Assembly: GCA_002479715.1 (NCBI GenBank)
Contig: DLOT01000037.1
Coordinates: 7,120 to 13,396, forward strand
Direction of reading: 5' to 3'
DNA: 6,277 bases
From: Ruminococcus sp. UBA7477
Lineage (GTDB): Bacteria > Bacillota > Clostridia > Oscillospirales > Ruminococcaceae
The notes under the pieces are model-generated. The model had not been told where the DNA came from, ran no database searches, and worked only from the letters and a program-made list of their open reading frames with translations. The position numbers were made by a program, and so were the translations under genes. Positions 1-6,110 of the stretch are shown piece by piece (position 1 is the stretch's first letter; the number at the start of each line of letters is the position of its first letter).

Positions 1-136
1 GCGAGCCGATAGTGATGCCGTTTATATAGTCGAACATATTAAGCTCGGATATCTGTTTGTTGCCGAGTATTTTTGTGATAACAAACAAAAGCAAAAGCGA
101 TATGAAGGAAGTTAAAGCGGTATTGATATAAAGCAT
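1..136 (-). CDS. DUF421/YetF-type membrane protein, N-terminal part (cut by left edge)
   Basis: Reading the minus strand from the ATG at 136-134 gives 45 residues with no stop before the window edge. Residues 1-22 form a hydrophobic segment (MLYINTALTSFISLLLLFVI), probably the first transmembrane helix. It is followed by TKILGNKQISELN and then FDYINGITIGS. The pattern of a lysine-rich LG(N/K)(K/R)QIS segment followed by a FDY...ITIGS helix is typical of the DUF421 family (B. subtilis YetF and relatives), inner-membrane proteins with an N-terminal helical bundle and a cytoplasmic C-terminal domain of poorly defined role. An AAAGGG ribosome binding site lies on the minus strand at 151-146, 9 bases before the start. 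The gene is transcribed divergently from the next gene. Only the N-terminus is visible, so family membership is good but function cannot be stated. Confidence 0.8.
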   Translation of the reverse strand, partial: MLYINTALTSFISLLLLFVITKILGNKQISELNMFDYINGITIGS

Positions 137-195
137 AATGCCACGCCCTTTCTTGTTTTGCTTATTTTTGACGTCGGGCGAGGACGTTATGCATC

Positions 196-200
196 GGAGG
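196..200 (+). promoter_or_regulatory. Ribosome binding site GGAGG deciding a TTG start
   Basis: GGAGG at 196-200 lies 8 bases before the TTG at 209-211. The longer reading from the TTG at 158 has no Shine-Dalgarno sequence, and the TTG at 203 is only 2 bases from this site. The start of the following gene is therefore best placed at 209. Confidence 0.6.
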
Positions 201-208
201 TTTTGAAT

Positions 209-496
209 TTGTTTTTTAAAAGCAAAAAGGACAGGCTGCCTGAGAGACTTTTCAGAGTAAAATTGAGTCAGGTGGTCGAAAAGGCAGTGGGAGAGGAAAG
301 AATACTCGGAAAGAACGGCGGCGCATCGCTTGTCGGCGAAGAGATAATTATTGTCTGCAACGGGAGCGAGGTATTCCGCTGCGAAGTCAAGGACTGCGTG
401 GCTGCGGAGCTGATGAGCGGAAACGGCTGCGACATCAAGGGAATGAGCGGCGGCGTTAAAAAGCACGTTGTCGTATACTACAGCAAGAACAAGTAA
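209..496 (+). CDS. Small hypothetical protein (95 aa)
   Basis: I do not recognise this family. With the TTG start at 209, set by GGAGG at 196-200, the product is 95 residues. It begins with a basic segment (FFKSKKDRLPERLF) and continues with alternating hydrophobic/polar stretches such as EEIIIVCNGSEVFRCEV and HVVVYYSKNK, which suggest a small beta-rich cytoplasmic domain. There is no signal peptide or membrane helix. An upstream TTG at 158 would add 17 residues but has no ribosome binding site. The stop lies 18 bases before the nth start, so the two genes are probably co-transcribed. Codon use resembles the neighbours. No convincing promoter was found in the 72 bases separating it from the divergent gene. 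That the frame is a gene is fairly sure; the function is unknown. Confidence 0.65.
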   Translation: MFFKSKKDRLPERLFRVKLSQVVEKAVGEERILGKNGGASLVGEEIIIVCNGSEVFRCEVKDCVAAELMSGNGCDIKGMSGGVKKHVVVYYSKNK

Positions 497-514
497 TATT
501 GTGAGGGAATTATT

Positions 515-1156
515 ATGCAAAGCAAGGCAAAACGCCGCGAAACGGCGGCATGGGTATGCGACGAGCTTGAAAAGGTATATCCGGACGCCGCCTGCTCGCT
601 TACATATAAAAAGCCGCATGAGCTGATGATCGCAGGCAGGCTTTCGGCTCAATGCACCGACGCCAGGGTCAATACGGTCACACCTGAGCTTTTTTCAAAA
701 TACAGATCTATAGAAGAGTTTGCAAACGCCGATGTGGGCGATATCGAAAAAATAATTATGAGCTGCGGACTGTATAAGTCGAAGGCGAGGTCTATAGTCG
801 GGATGTGCAGAAAGATAATCGACAGCTTCGGGGGAGAGATACCCTCCACGATCGAGGAGTTGACGACACTCCCGGGAATCGGCAGAAAGACGGCAAATCT
901 TATTATGGGCGACGTTTTTCACAAGGCCGCCTATGTTGCCGACACCCATTGCATACGCATTTGCAGACGGCTGGGACTGACCGATTCGACCGACCCTTTA
1001 AAAACCGAAAATGAGTTGAGGGACATATTGCCGCCTGAGCGCTCCTCGGATTTCTGCCATAGGCTGGTTATGTTCGGGCGGGACGTATGCACCGCAAGAA
1101 AGCCGCTGTGCGAGGAGTGTCCGCTCAGGGAAAGGTGCAAAAAAACAGGGGTATAA
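515..1156 (+). CDS. nth: Endonuclease III (DNA glycosylase/AP lyase)
   Basis: Base-excision repair enzyme that removes oxidised pyrimidines and nicks the abasic site by beta-elimination. The 213-residue product is close to the 211 of E. coli Nth, and the key residues keep a constant offset of 5 from E. coli numbering. The LSAQCTD segment is at 43-49. The helix-hairpin-helix DNA-binding motif LPGIGRKTAN is at 119-128, with catalytic lysine K125. The VADTHCIR segment at 141-148 carries catalytic aspartate D143. The four cysteines C192, C199, C202 and C208 follow the C-x6-C-x2-C-x5-C spacing of the 4Fe-4S cluster loop. All expected active-site and cluster residues are present. The start ATG is preceded by GAGGG at 503-507 with 7 bases between. 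It probably shares a transcript with the small gene 18 bases upstream. Confidence 0.96.
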   Translation: MQSKAKRRETAAWVCDELEKVYPDAACSLTYKKPHELMIAGRLSAQCTDARVNTVTPELFSKYRSIEEFANADVGDIEKIIMSCGLYKSKARSIVGMCRKIIDSFGGEIPSTIEELTTLPGIGRKTANLIMGDVFHKAAYVADTHCIRICRRLGLTDSTDPLKTENELRDILPPERSSDFCHRLVMFGRDVCTARKPLCEECPLRERCKKTGV

Positions 1157-1164
1157 TGCCCTGT
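1145..1164 (+). terminator. Small hairpin at the nth stop codon, possible weak terminator
   Basis: ACAGGG (1145-1150) can pair perfectly with CCCTGT (1159-1164) around an 8-base loop that contains the nth stop codon. Only a mixed AT stretch follows, without a clear run of T, so this is at best a weak or attenuating terminator separating nth from the phe operon promoter. Confidence 0.3.
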
Positions 1165-1175
1165 GCATTAATTTG

Positions 1176-1204
1176 TTGACAAAACGAAAAGTATGTGATA
1201 TACT
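1176..1204 (+). promoter_or_regulatory. Sigma-A promoter of the phe operon
   Basis: A perfect -35 box TTGACA (1176-1181) and a -10 box TATACT (1199-1204) are separated by exactly 17 bases. A TG pair (1196-1197) just upstream of the -10 box may add extended -10 character. Transcription should start at about 1210-1212, immediately upstream of the T-box leader. Confidence 0.88.
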
Positions 1205-1210
1205 TTTTGT

Positions 1211-1471
1211 GTTATATGTTTTTTGAAAACGCGATGACTGAGAGAGTAGGCCGCAGAAAGCCGCCAGAGAACGCCCGTATACCGAAAGGTATGCTGAAAG
1301 CGGGTGTGGGCTGAGGGCTGCCGAAGTTCACTCACGAGTGGCTCTGCCGAAAGTTTTTTGCAATTAAGCAGGGACGGTCATGCTCCGTTACGGCAAAGGA
1401 GTATTGCTCCTTGGGTGGTTTATAAGCTTGGCACAGCCTTGTCCCTTAATAAGGACAGGGCTGTTTGATTT
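1211..1471 (+). ncRNA. T-box riboswitch (tRNA-Phe sensing) upstream of pheS
   Basis: This leader RNA binds uncharged tRNA-Phe and switches between an antiterminator and a terminator. Stem I elements are visible in order: a GATGA kink-turn-like element (1233-1237), AGTA on the 5' side of the specifier loop (1245-1248), the distal-loop signature CCAGAGA (1264-1270) with its partner GCTGAAAG (1293-1300), and a GAAxNNNA specifier-loop strand at 1323-1330. The specifier triplet there is TTC (1327-1329), a Phe codon matching the GAA anticodon. A Stem III-like hairpin (AAGGAG 1396-1401 with CTCCTT 1407-1412) precedes GGGTGGT (1413-1419). TGGT (1416-1419) can pair with the ACCA acceptor end of tRNA-Phe. 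GGG 1413-1415 can pair with CCC 1443-1445 to form the antiterminator, which would occupy part of the terminator 5' arm. Odd point: the bulge reads TGGTTTA instead of the usual TGGNACC. The 5' end is inferred from the promoter. Confidence 0.92.
1433..1471 (+). terminator. Regulated intrinsic terminator of the T-box leader
   Basis: Bases 1433-1444 pair with 1453-1464 in a 12-bp stem with one G-U wobble (T1439-G1458) and an 8-base loop, followed by TTTGATTT. The 5' arm contains CC 1443-1444, which can instead be held by the T-box antiterminator, so readthrough should rise when uncharged tRNA-Phe is bound. Confidence 0.85.
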
Positions 1472-1506
1472 GTATATTATTTTCATAAGAAAGGCTAGTG
1501 AAAATT

Positions 1507-2532
1507 ATGAGTATGAAAGAACAGCTCGAGCAGATCGAGGTCGCGGCAAAGCAGGCTCTTTCAGCTGTTGCCGACGGAAAGGCGATCGAGGAGCTGAGGA
1601 TCCGGTTTCTCGGCAAAAAAGGCGAGCTGACCGCTATTCTGAAGCAGATGGGCGGGCTTTCCGCAGAGGAGCGCCCCGTTATCGGACAGCTTGCCAATAA
1701 GGTAAGGGCGGATATCGAAGCGGCGATAGCCGAGCGCGGCTCACAGCTCAAGAGCGCGGCTGAGGAGAAGCGTGTGAAAGAGGAAACGCTCGATGTTACC
1801 ATGCCCGGAAAGGCTCCGAGAGTGGGAAAGCTTCATCCGCTGAGCAAGACTCTCGAGGAGGTCGAGGAGATATTCCTCGGAATGGGCTTCGAGATCGTTG
1901 AGGGCCCGGAGGTAGAGAAGGATTACTATTGCTTCGAGGCACTTAATATGCCCAAGCACCATCCTGCAAGAGATACACAGGATACCTTTTATATCAATGA
2001 TAATGTGCTTTTGAGAACACAGACCTCTTCGGTACAGGTGCGCGTTATGGAGAAACACAGGCCTCCTATCCGTATCATTTCGCCGGGAAGAGTTTACCGT
2101 TCAGACGCGGTAGACGCGACCCATTCACCGTTGTTCCATCAGATCGAGGGATTGGTTATCGACAAGGGAGTCACAATGGCAGATCTCAAGGGAACTCTTG
2201 AGCTTCTGATGAAGCGCCTTTACGGGGAGGACACTCAGATAAGGCTCCGTCCTCACCACTTCCCATACACCGAGCCGTCGGCAGAGGTCGATTTGATGTG
2301 CTATAACTGCCACGGAGCGGGCTGTCCGCTTTGCAAAAACGAGGGCTATATTGAGCTTCTGGGCGCGGGAATGGTCCACCCCAAGGTTCTTGAGGGCTGT
2401 GGGATCGACCCTGAGGTCTACAGCGGTTTTGCTTTCGGAATAGGTCTTGAACGCATAACTATGGGCAATTTTGAGATCAAGGATATGCGTCTGCTTTACG
2501 AGAACGATATGCGCTTTCTGGAGCAGTTCTGA
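1507..2532 (+). CDS. pheS: Phenylalanyl-tRNA synthetase alpha subunit
   Basis: Catalytic subunit of the cytoplasmic alpha2beta2 phenylalanyl-tRNA synthetase, which activates Phe with ATP and charges tRNA-Phe. From ATG 1507 the product is 341 residues, close to B. subtilis PheS (344). Residues 1 to about 82 form the N-terminal helical coiled-coil arm, including RFLGKKGELT. The class II catalytic core follows: the motif 1 region starts at HPLSKTLEEVEEIF (110-123), motif 2 includes GRVYRSDAVDATHSP (194-208), then FHQIEGLVID (210-219), and motif 3 is GFAFGIGLER (307-316), whose alanine lines the Phe pocket in the family. A C-x2-C-x4-C-x2-C cluster (265, 268, 273, 276) fits the small Cys knuckle of Gram-positive PheS. 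Start choice: GTG 1498 is only 3 bases from AAAGG (1490-1494); ATG 1507 (12 bases) or ATG 1513 is likelier. The stop overlaps the next gene's ATG. Confidence 0.97.
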   Translation: MSMKEQLEQIEVAAKQALSAVADGKAIEELRIRFLGKKGELTAILKQMGGLSAEERPVIGQLANKVRADIEAAIAERGSQLKSAAEEKRVKEETLDVTMPGKAPRVGKLHPLSKTLEEVEEIFLGMGFEIVEGPEVEKDYYCFEALNMPKHHPARDTQDTFYINDNVLLRTQTSSVQVRVMEKHRPPIRIISPGRVYRSDAVDATHSPLFHQIEGLVIDKGVTMADLKGTLELLMKRLYGEDTQIRLRPHHFPYTEPSAEVDLMCYNCHGAGCPLCKNEGYIELLGAGMVHPKVLEGCGIDPEVYSGFAFGIGLERITMGNFEIKDMRLLYENDMRFLEQF

Positions 2533-2849
2533 TGAAAAGAAACTGCGGAAAGCTGAAAATATACAAGCGGCTTTCGGGCGGGAGGGGCGCCGCGACGAGA
2601 GAAGCGGTCTTTTATACGATAGCTGTTGCCGTTATTGAATTGCTGCTTGGCTGTTTCCTCTTTGCTATGATATACGAGCACAGATACGGCGCTGCGGTCG
2701 GTGCCGGATTTTTGGTGGCGCTGTTTGCCTGCGTGGCGGTTTTCTTTTTGAAAAAGACAGTGCCGATAAAGAAAAAGGCAGAGAACAAGCGTCTGAAGAT
2801 CGTTGAAGCCTTAAGCGACGAGGAGTTTTCCGCCTTGACGCGCAGATAA
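2532..2849 (+). CDS. Two-helix membrane protein, N-terminal part of a frameshifted gene
   Basis: I do not recognise the family. The 105-residue frame starts at an ATG that shares its A with the pheS TGA stop (TGATG), so translation is probably coupled to pheS. Residues 1-23 are basic. Two hydrophobic segments follow, at about 25-48 (including AVAVIELLLGCFLFAMIY) and 54-73 (including LVALFACVAVFF). A very basic stretch follows (KKTVPIKKKAENKRLK, 74-89), which by the positive-inside rule puts both termini in the cytoplasm. The frame then closes as DEEFSALTRR and a stop. A protein-like continuation exists in the -1 frame (see the next entry). The original product was therefore probably about 199 residues: a membrane hairpin plus a cytoplasmic domain. 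The present frame is either a truncated remnant or the product of a sequencing error. Confidence 0.6.
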   Translation: MKRNCGKLKIYKRLSGGRGAATREAVFYTIAVAVIELLLGCFLFAMIYEHRYGAAVGAGFLVALFACVAVFFLKKTVPIKKKAENKRLKIVEALSDEEFSALTRR

Positions 2850-3130
2850 ACGGCGCCGAGTATTTCTTCAAAACCTTCTATTTTCTCGAAGATCATCTCT
2901 ATGTTCCGCGCGGCAGACTGCTTATCGGGTACCTCGATATAACCAATGTCAAGACTATAATTCACAGCACGAATGGCATTACTGATGCGGCTTATGTCGA
3001 GATAACCGACGAGGAGGGCATTGTTACAAAATTTTCGGTCGCTAAATGGAAAGATTTTCTCGATATGAAGTATATGTTTGATGATATGCTCAATGAAAAT
3101 ATCGCCCGGTGCGGCGAGAAACACATATAG
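2807..3130 (+). pseudogene. C-terminal part of the same gene, displaced into the -1 frame
   Basis: Reading in the frame of GCG at 2840 gives DAQINGAEYFFKTFYFLED, then HLYVPRGRLLIGYLDITN, then AYVEITDEEGIVTKFSVAKW, ending at TAG 3128-3130. The frame opens after a TGA at 2804-2806 and has no ATG, GTG or TTG start before ATG 3065, close to its end, so it cannot be translated alone as a full domain. The residue composition, alternating beta-strand pattern and codon choice look like a real soluble domain. Adding one base at about 2837 (TTGACG to TTGGACG) joins it to the upstream frame as ...DEEFSALDAQINGAEYFF..., 199 residues in all. No standard slippery heptamer is visible at the junction. Possibilities are a genuine mutation, an assembly or sequencing error, or, least likely, a recoding event. 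No function can be assigned. Confidence 0.6.
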
Positions 3131-3165
3131 ATATTTAAATTTGACTCTGACGGAGGAGAGTAATT

Positions 3166-5580
3166 ATGGATTTGTCAATGAGATGGCTTCGCGATTATGT
3201 TGACTGCGATATGCCTGTTAAAGATCTTGTTTCGGGGCTGACGATTTCCGGCTCTAAGGTTGAAAGATACGGCGAGGAGGGCGACTTTATATCGAACGTC
3301 GTTGTCGGAAAGGTTCTGACTATCGATCGCCACCCCGATTCGGACCATATGTTCGTGACGACGGTAGACGTCGGCGACGGAGAGCCTTTGCAGATCGTCA
3401 CGGGCGCGCAGAACGTCAGTGCCGGCGACTATGTTCCTGTCGCAAAGCATAAGTCAACTGTTTTGCATGAGGGGAAGCAGATCAAAATAACAAACGGCAA
3501 GCTGCGCGGAGTGGCTTCCAACGGAATGCTTTGCTCGCTTTCCGAGCTTGGGCTGACAAAGCATGATTTTCCGTATGCTATTGAGGACGGCATTTTCATT
3601 CTCGGAGATGACTGCGACCGCACTGTAGGAAAGGATATCAGAGAAGCTGTCGGCTTTAATGACACCTGCATTGAGTTTGAGATAACCTCCAACAGACCCG
3701 ATTGTATGTCCGTTCTCGGGCTCGCCAGAGAAACAGCCGCGACCTTTGACCTGAAGGCAAATATCCCCGAGCCGACATTTGAGGGAATAGACGGCGATAT
3801 AAACGCGCACCTTAAGGTAGATATCCATAACGGCAAGCTTTGCCCCAGATATATGGCGGGAATCGTGGAAAATGTTAAGATAGAGCCGTCGCCCAGATGG
3901 ATGAGAGAGCGTCTGCGCGCAAGCGGCGTTCGCCCGATCAACAACCTCGTTGATATCACAAACTTTGTTATGCTCGAATACGGCCACCCGATGCACGCAT
4001 TCGATCTGCGCTATGTTGAGGAGGCTCACATAAATATCAGAAATGCCGAAAAGGGCGAGAAGATCATGACACTTGACGGTGTGGAGAGAGAGCTTTCCGA
4101 GGAGATGCTCGTTATTGCGGACGGCAAAAAACCTGTCGCGGTTGCGGGAGTTATGGGAGGCGAATACAGCGGGATCATGGACGACACGACTACCGTTGTT
4201 TTCGAGGCGGCCTGCTTCGACGGAGCCTCGGTCAGAACGACTGCCAAGAAGCTCGGCATGAGAACAGACGCTTCGTCGCGCTTTGAAAAGGGTCTTAACC
4301 CTGAGCAGTGCGCTCCGGCACTTATGAGAGCGCTCCAGCTCGTTGAAATGCTGGGCGCGGGTCAGCCGATGAAAACTATCATCGACTGCGATAAGTCGGA
4401 TCACACTCCTGCGAGCGCGCCGTTTGACGCAAAGTGGATAAACGGCTTTCTCGGAACGGATATCCCGGAGGAGGATATGGTAAGATATCTTGAAAAGCTG
4501 GAGTTCACAGTTAAGGACGGACGGGCATATGCTCCATACTACAGAATAGACATCGAGAACAAAAACGACATCGCCGAGGAGGTCGCAAGGCTTTACGGCT
4601 ACAATAACATACCCTCGACGATCATAAGAGGGGTCGCACAGGCACAGCTGACGGAAAAGCAGAAGTTTGAACGCTCGGTCAAGCGGGTCATGACAGCGCT
4701 GGGTTACAATGAGATCACGACATATTCGTTTATCTCACCGAAATATCTCGACAAGATCTGCCTTCCGCAGGACAGCAGGCTTAGAAAGGCGGTCGTCATC
4801 ACAAATCCGCTCGGCGAGGACACAAGCATTATGAGAACGACCGCTCTGCCCTCAATGTGTGAGATCCTCAGCAAGAATTTCAACAACCGCAATGCCGCCG
4901 CATATCTGTTTGAGGTCGGCAACGAGTATATCCCTCAGGACGGAGAGGAGCTGCCGACGGAGCCTTCGAGGCTGACGATCGGATTTTACAATCAGGACGG
5001 CTCCGACGATTTCTTTACGCTCAAGGGAGCTGTTGAAACGCTGCTTTACAGACTCGGCTGCGAGGGCTGCGAGTATGAGGCGGCGGCAGCAGGCTGCGGC
5101 TTCGACGAGGTTTCGGCGTTCCACCCGGGCAGAGTCGCGACGGTTATCAAGGACGGAAAGGCGATCGGCATATTCGGCGAGCTTTCATACAAGTGTGCGG
5201 AGAACTACGGTATCTCGGCGAGATGCTACACGGCTAAGATAAATCTTGACGAGCTGATGGCGGCGAGCGTTTCGCAGAAAGTTTATAAGCCTTTGCCCAA
5301 GTTCCCGGCAGTTACCCGCGATCTTTCGGTAGTATGCGATGACAGCATACCGGTCGCGAAGCTTGAAAAGGCAATATCGGGCGCTGTAGGCAAGATCCTG
5401 GAGAGTGTCAAGCTCTTCGATGTTTACAAGGGAAAGCAGGTCGAGGACGGAAAGAAGTCGGTTTCTTATTCTATCGTGATGCGTTCTCACGAATCGACCC
5501 TTACAGACGAGCAGGCCGACGGGGCTGTGAAAAAGGCACTCAAGGCTCTTTCGGAGCTTGGCGCGGTGCTGAGGTCATAA
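3166..5580 (+). CDS. pheT: Phenylalanyl-tRNA synthetase beta subunit
   Basis: Non-catalytic subunit of the phenylalanyl-tRNA synthetase; it binds tRNA-Phe and hydrolyses mischarged Tyr-tRNA-Phe. The 804-residue product is full length. Domains in order: N-terminal segment MDLSMRWLRDYVD; EMAP-like tRNA-binding OB fold at about 39-150 (HPDSDHMFVTTVDVG at 56-70, TGAQNV at 79-84); B3/B4 editing domain at about 210-395 with GHPMHAFD (273-280) and VVFEAACF (344-351), whose H277 and E347 probably correspond to the editing His and Glu of bacterial PheT; B5 at about 410-485 with YRIDIENKNDIAEEVARLYG (459-478); inactive class II-like core at about 490-690 (NPLGEDTSIMRTTALP, 547-562); and the ferredoxin-fold anticodon-binding domain at about 708-804 (PKFPAVTRDLSVV at 711-723, RSHESTLTDEQ at 773-783). 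GGAGGAG (3152-3158) precedes the start by 7 bases. It is separated from pheS by the broken membrane-protein gene. Confidence 0.98.
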   Translation: MDLSMRWLRDYVDCDMPVKDLVSGLTISGSKVERYGEEGDFISNVVVGKVLTIDRHPDSDHMFVTTVDVGDGEPLQIVTGAQNVSAGDYVPVAKHKSTVLHEGKQIKITNGKLRGVASNGMLCSLSELGLTKHDFPYAIEDGIFILGDDCDRTVGKDIREAVGFNDTCIEFEITSNRPDCMSVLGLARETAATFDLKANIPEPTFEGIDGDINAHLKVDIHNGKLCPRYMAGIVENVKIEPSPRWMRERLRASGVRPINNLVDITNFVMLEYGHPMHAFDLRYVEEAHINIRNAEKGEKIMTLDGVERELSEEMLVIADGKKPVAVAGVMGGEYSGIMDDTTTVVFEAACFDGASVRTTAKKLGMRTDASSRFEKGLNPEQCAPALMRALQLVEMLGAGQPMKTIIDCDKSDHTPASAPFDAKWINGFLGTDIPEEDMVRYLEKLEFTVKDGRAYAPYYRIDIENKNDIAEEVARLYGYNNIPSTIIRGVAQAQLTEKQKFERSVKRVMTALGYNEITTYSFISPKYLDKICLPQDSRLRKAVVITNPLGEDTSIMRTTALPSMCEILSKNFNNRNAAAYLFEVGNEYIPQDGEELPTEPSRLTIGFYNQDGSDDFFTLKGAVETLLYRLGCEGCEYEAAAAGCGFDEVSAFHPGRVATVIKDGKAIGIFGELSYKCAENYGISARCYTAKINLDELMAASVSQKVYKPLPKFPAVTRDLSVVCDDSIPVAKLEKAISGAVGKILESVKLFDVYKGKQVEDGKKSVSYSIVMRSHESTLTDEQADGAVKKALKALSELGAVLRS

Positions 5581-5583
5581 ATG

Positions 5584-5643
5584 CTTTGTGCGCTATTACC
5601 AATAATTTCAAACCAAAATATCCAGATTGCATAAAGATTTTTT
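5584..5643 (+). terminator. Possible weak terminator after pheT
   Basis: CTTTGTGC (5584-5591) can pair with GCATAAAG (5629-5636) over 8 bp with one G-U wobble, and the right arm is followed by A and six T (5638-5643). The 37-base loop is much larger than in ordinary intrinsic terminators, so the call is weak. No better terminator is visible between pheT and the ireB promoter. Confidence 0.3.
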
Positions 5644-5650
5644 AAAGCCC

Positions 5651-5679
5651 TTGTTATTTTGCGAAAAACAGTCTATAAT
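5651..5679 (+). promoter_or_regulatory. Sigma-A promoter of ireB
   Basis: A -35 box TTGTTA (5651-5656) and a perfect -10 box TATAAT (5674-5679) are separated by 17 bases. Transcription should begin at about 5686, giving an untranslated leader of roughly 54 bases. A small hairpin with a UUCG loop (5691-5703, one bulged A) lies near the 5' end of that leader. Confidence 0.82.
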
Positions 5680-5739
5680 ATATATGGGTCGCACCTTCGG
5701 GGCAACTCAAGGCTGCTGATATAAGGAGGGCAAGAGCTT

Positions 5740-5985
5740 ATGCATGAACAAACTATGACTTTTTCGGTGAACGACGACAAGGAGAGCGAGCTGAAAAAGA
5801 AACTGACCATAATATATGATGCGCTCAGAGAAAAGGGTTACAACCCTATCAATCAGATAGTCGGTTATATTTTGTCGGAGGACCCGACATACATAACCAC
5901 ATATAACAACGCGAGAAGCCTTGTCCGTCACATTGACCGCGATGAGCTGCTTCAGGAGCTTGTGAAATCCTATCTGACAAAGTAG
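5740..5985 (+). CDS. ireB: IreB family regulatory phosphoprotein (UPF0297)
   Basis: Small cytoplasmic protein of the UPF0297/IreB (YrzL) family. In Enterococcus faecalis, IreB is phosphorylated by the PASTA-domain Ser/Thr kinase IreK, dephosphorylated by IreP, and acts as a negative regulator of intrinsic cephalosporin resistance. Roles elsewhere are less clear. The 81-residue product has the family's typical length and carries the signature KGYNPINQIVGYILSEDPTY (32-51), followed by ARSLVRHIDRDELLQELVKS (58-77). Two threonines at the N-terminus, T5 and T7 (HEQTMTF), lie where the E. faecalis protein has its phosphorylated threonines; equivalence of T5 is inference. AAGGAGGG (5723-5730) sits 9 bases before the ATG. 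The gene has its own promoter and a strong terminator 22 bases after the stop, so it appears monocistronic. The ruvX (yrrK) and DUF1292 genes often found beside this family do not follow directly. Confidence 0.93.
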   Translation: MHEQTMTFSVNDDKESELKKKLTIIYDALREKGYNPINQIVGYILSEDPTYITTYNNARSLVRHIDRDELLQELVKSYLTK

Positions 5986-6007
5986 CAGAGTATTGATAGC
6001 AGACTGT

Positions 6008-6044
6008 GCAGACTGCCGCTATTTGCGGCGGTCTGTATTTTTTT
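6008..6044 (+). terminator. Strong intrinsic terminator after ireB
   Basis: CAGACTGCCGC (6009-6019) pairs with GCGGCGGTCTG (6025-6035) over 11 bp with one wobble, plus an outer G-T pair (6008/6036). The loop is TATTT and a run of seven T follows (6038-6044). This is a textbook rho-independent terminator. Confidence 0.95.
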
Positions 6045-6110
6045 GTTCCTTCCGGAAATAATAATGACGAACTATGTTCAATAATTTTTTGCAAAGTGGG
6101 ATCAAAGCTT

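Noticed and set aside
1152..1157. A perfect TATAAT just at the nth stop codon, as a possible -10 box.
   Set aside because: The sequence 17 bases upstream (GGAAAG) is not a -35 box, and a much better promoter lies at 1176-1204.
1380..1700. A plus-strand open frame of 106 residues starting in the T-box leader.
   Set aside because: Its first part covers the T-box antiterminator and terminator, and the rest is an Arg-rich out-of-frame reading of pheS.
2825..2831. GTTTTCC as a slippery site for programmed -1 frameshifting in the gene between pheS and pheT.
   Set aside because: It does not fit the X XXY YYZ pattern in the zero frame, and no obvious stimulatory hairpin or pseudoknot was seen just downstream. 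A single-base deletion explains the data more simply.
2612..3124. A 170-residue minus-strand open frame spanning the pheS-pheT interval and the frameshift point.
   Set aside because: It starts with GTG without a ribosome binding site, is antisense to two plus-strand segments with clear protein character, and its sequence mirrors them. It is open across the breakpoint by chance, as are long antisense frames elsewhere in this window.
3141..3165. TTGACT just upstream of pheT as a possible -35 box for an internal promoter.
   Set aside because: No -10 box lies at suitable spacing before the pheT start; the stretch holds only the pheT ribosome binding site.
3454..4404. A 316-residue minus-strand open frame inside pheT.
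   Set aside because: It lies entirely opposite well-conserved PheT domains, has no recognisable domain of its own, and is typical of antisense shadows of a coding region with this codon bias.
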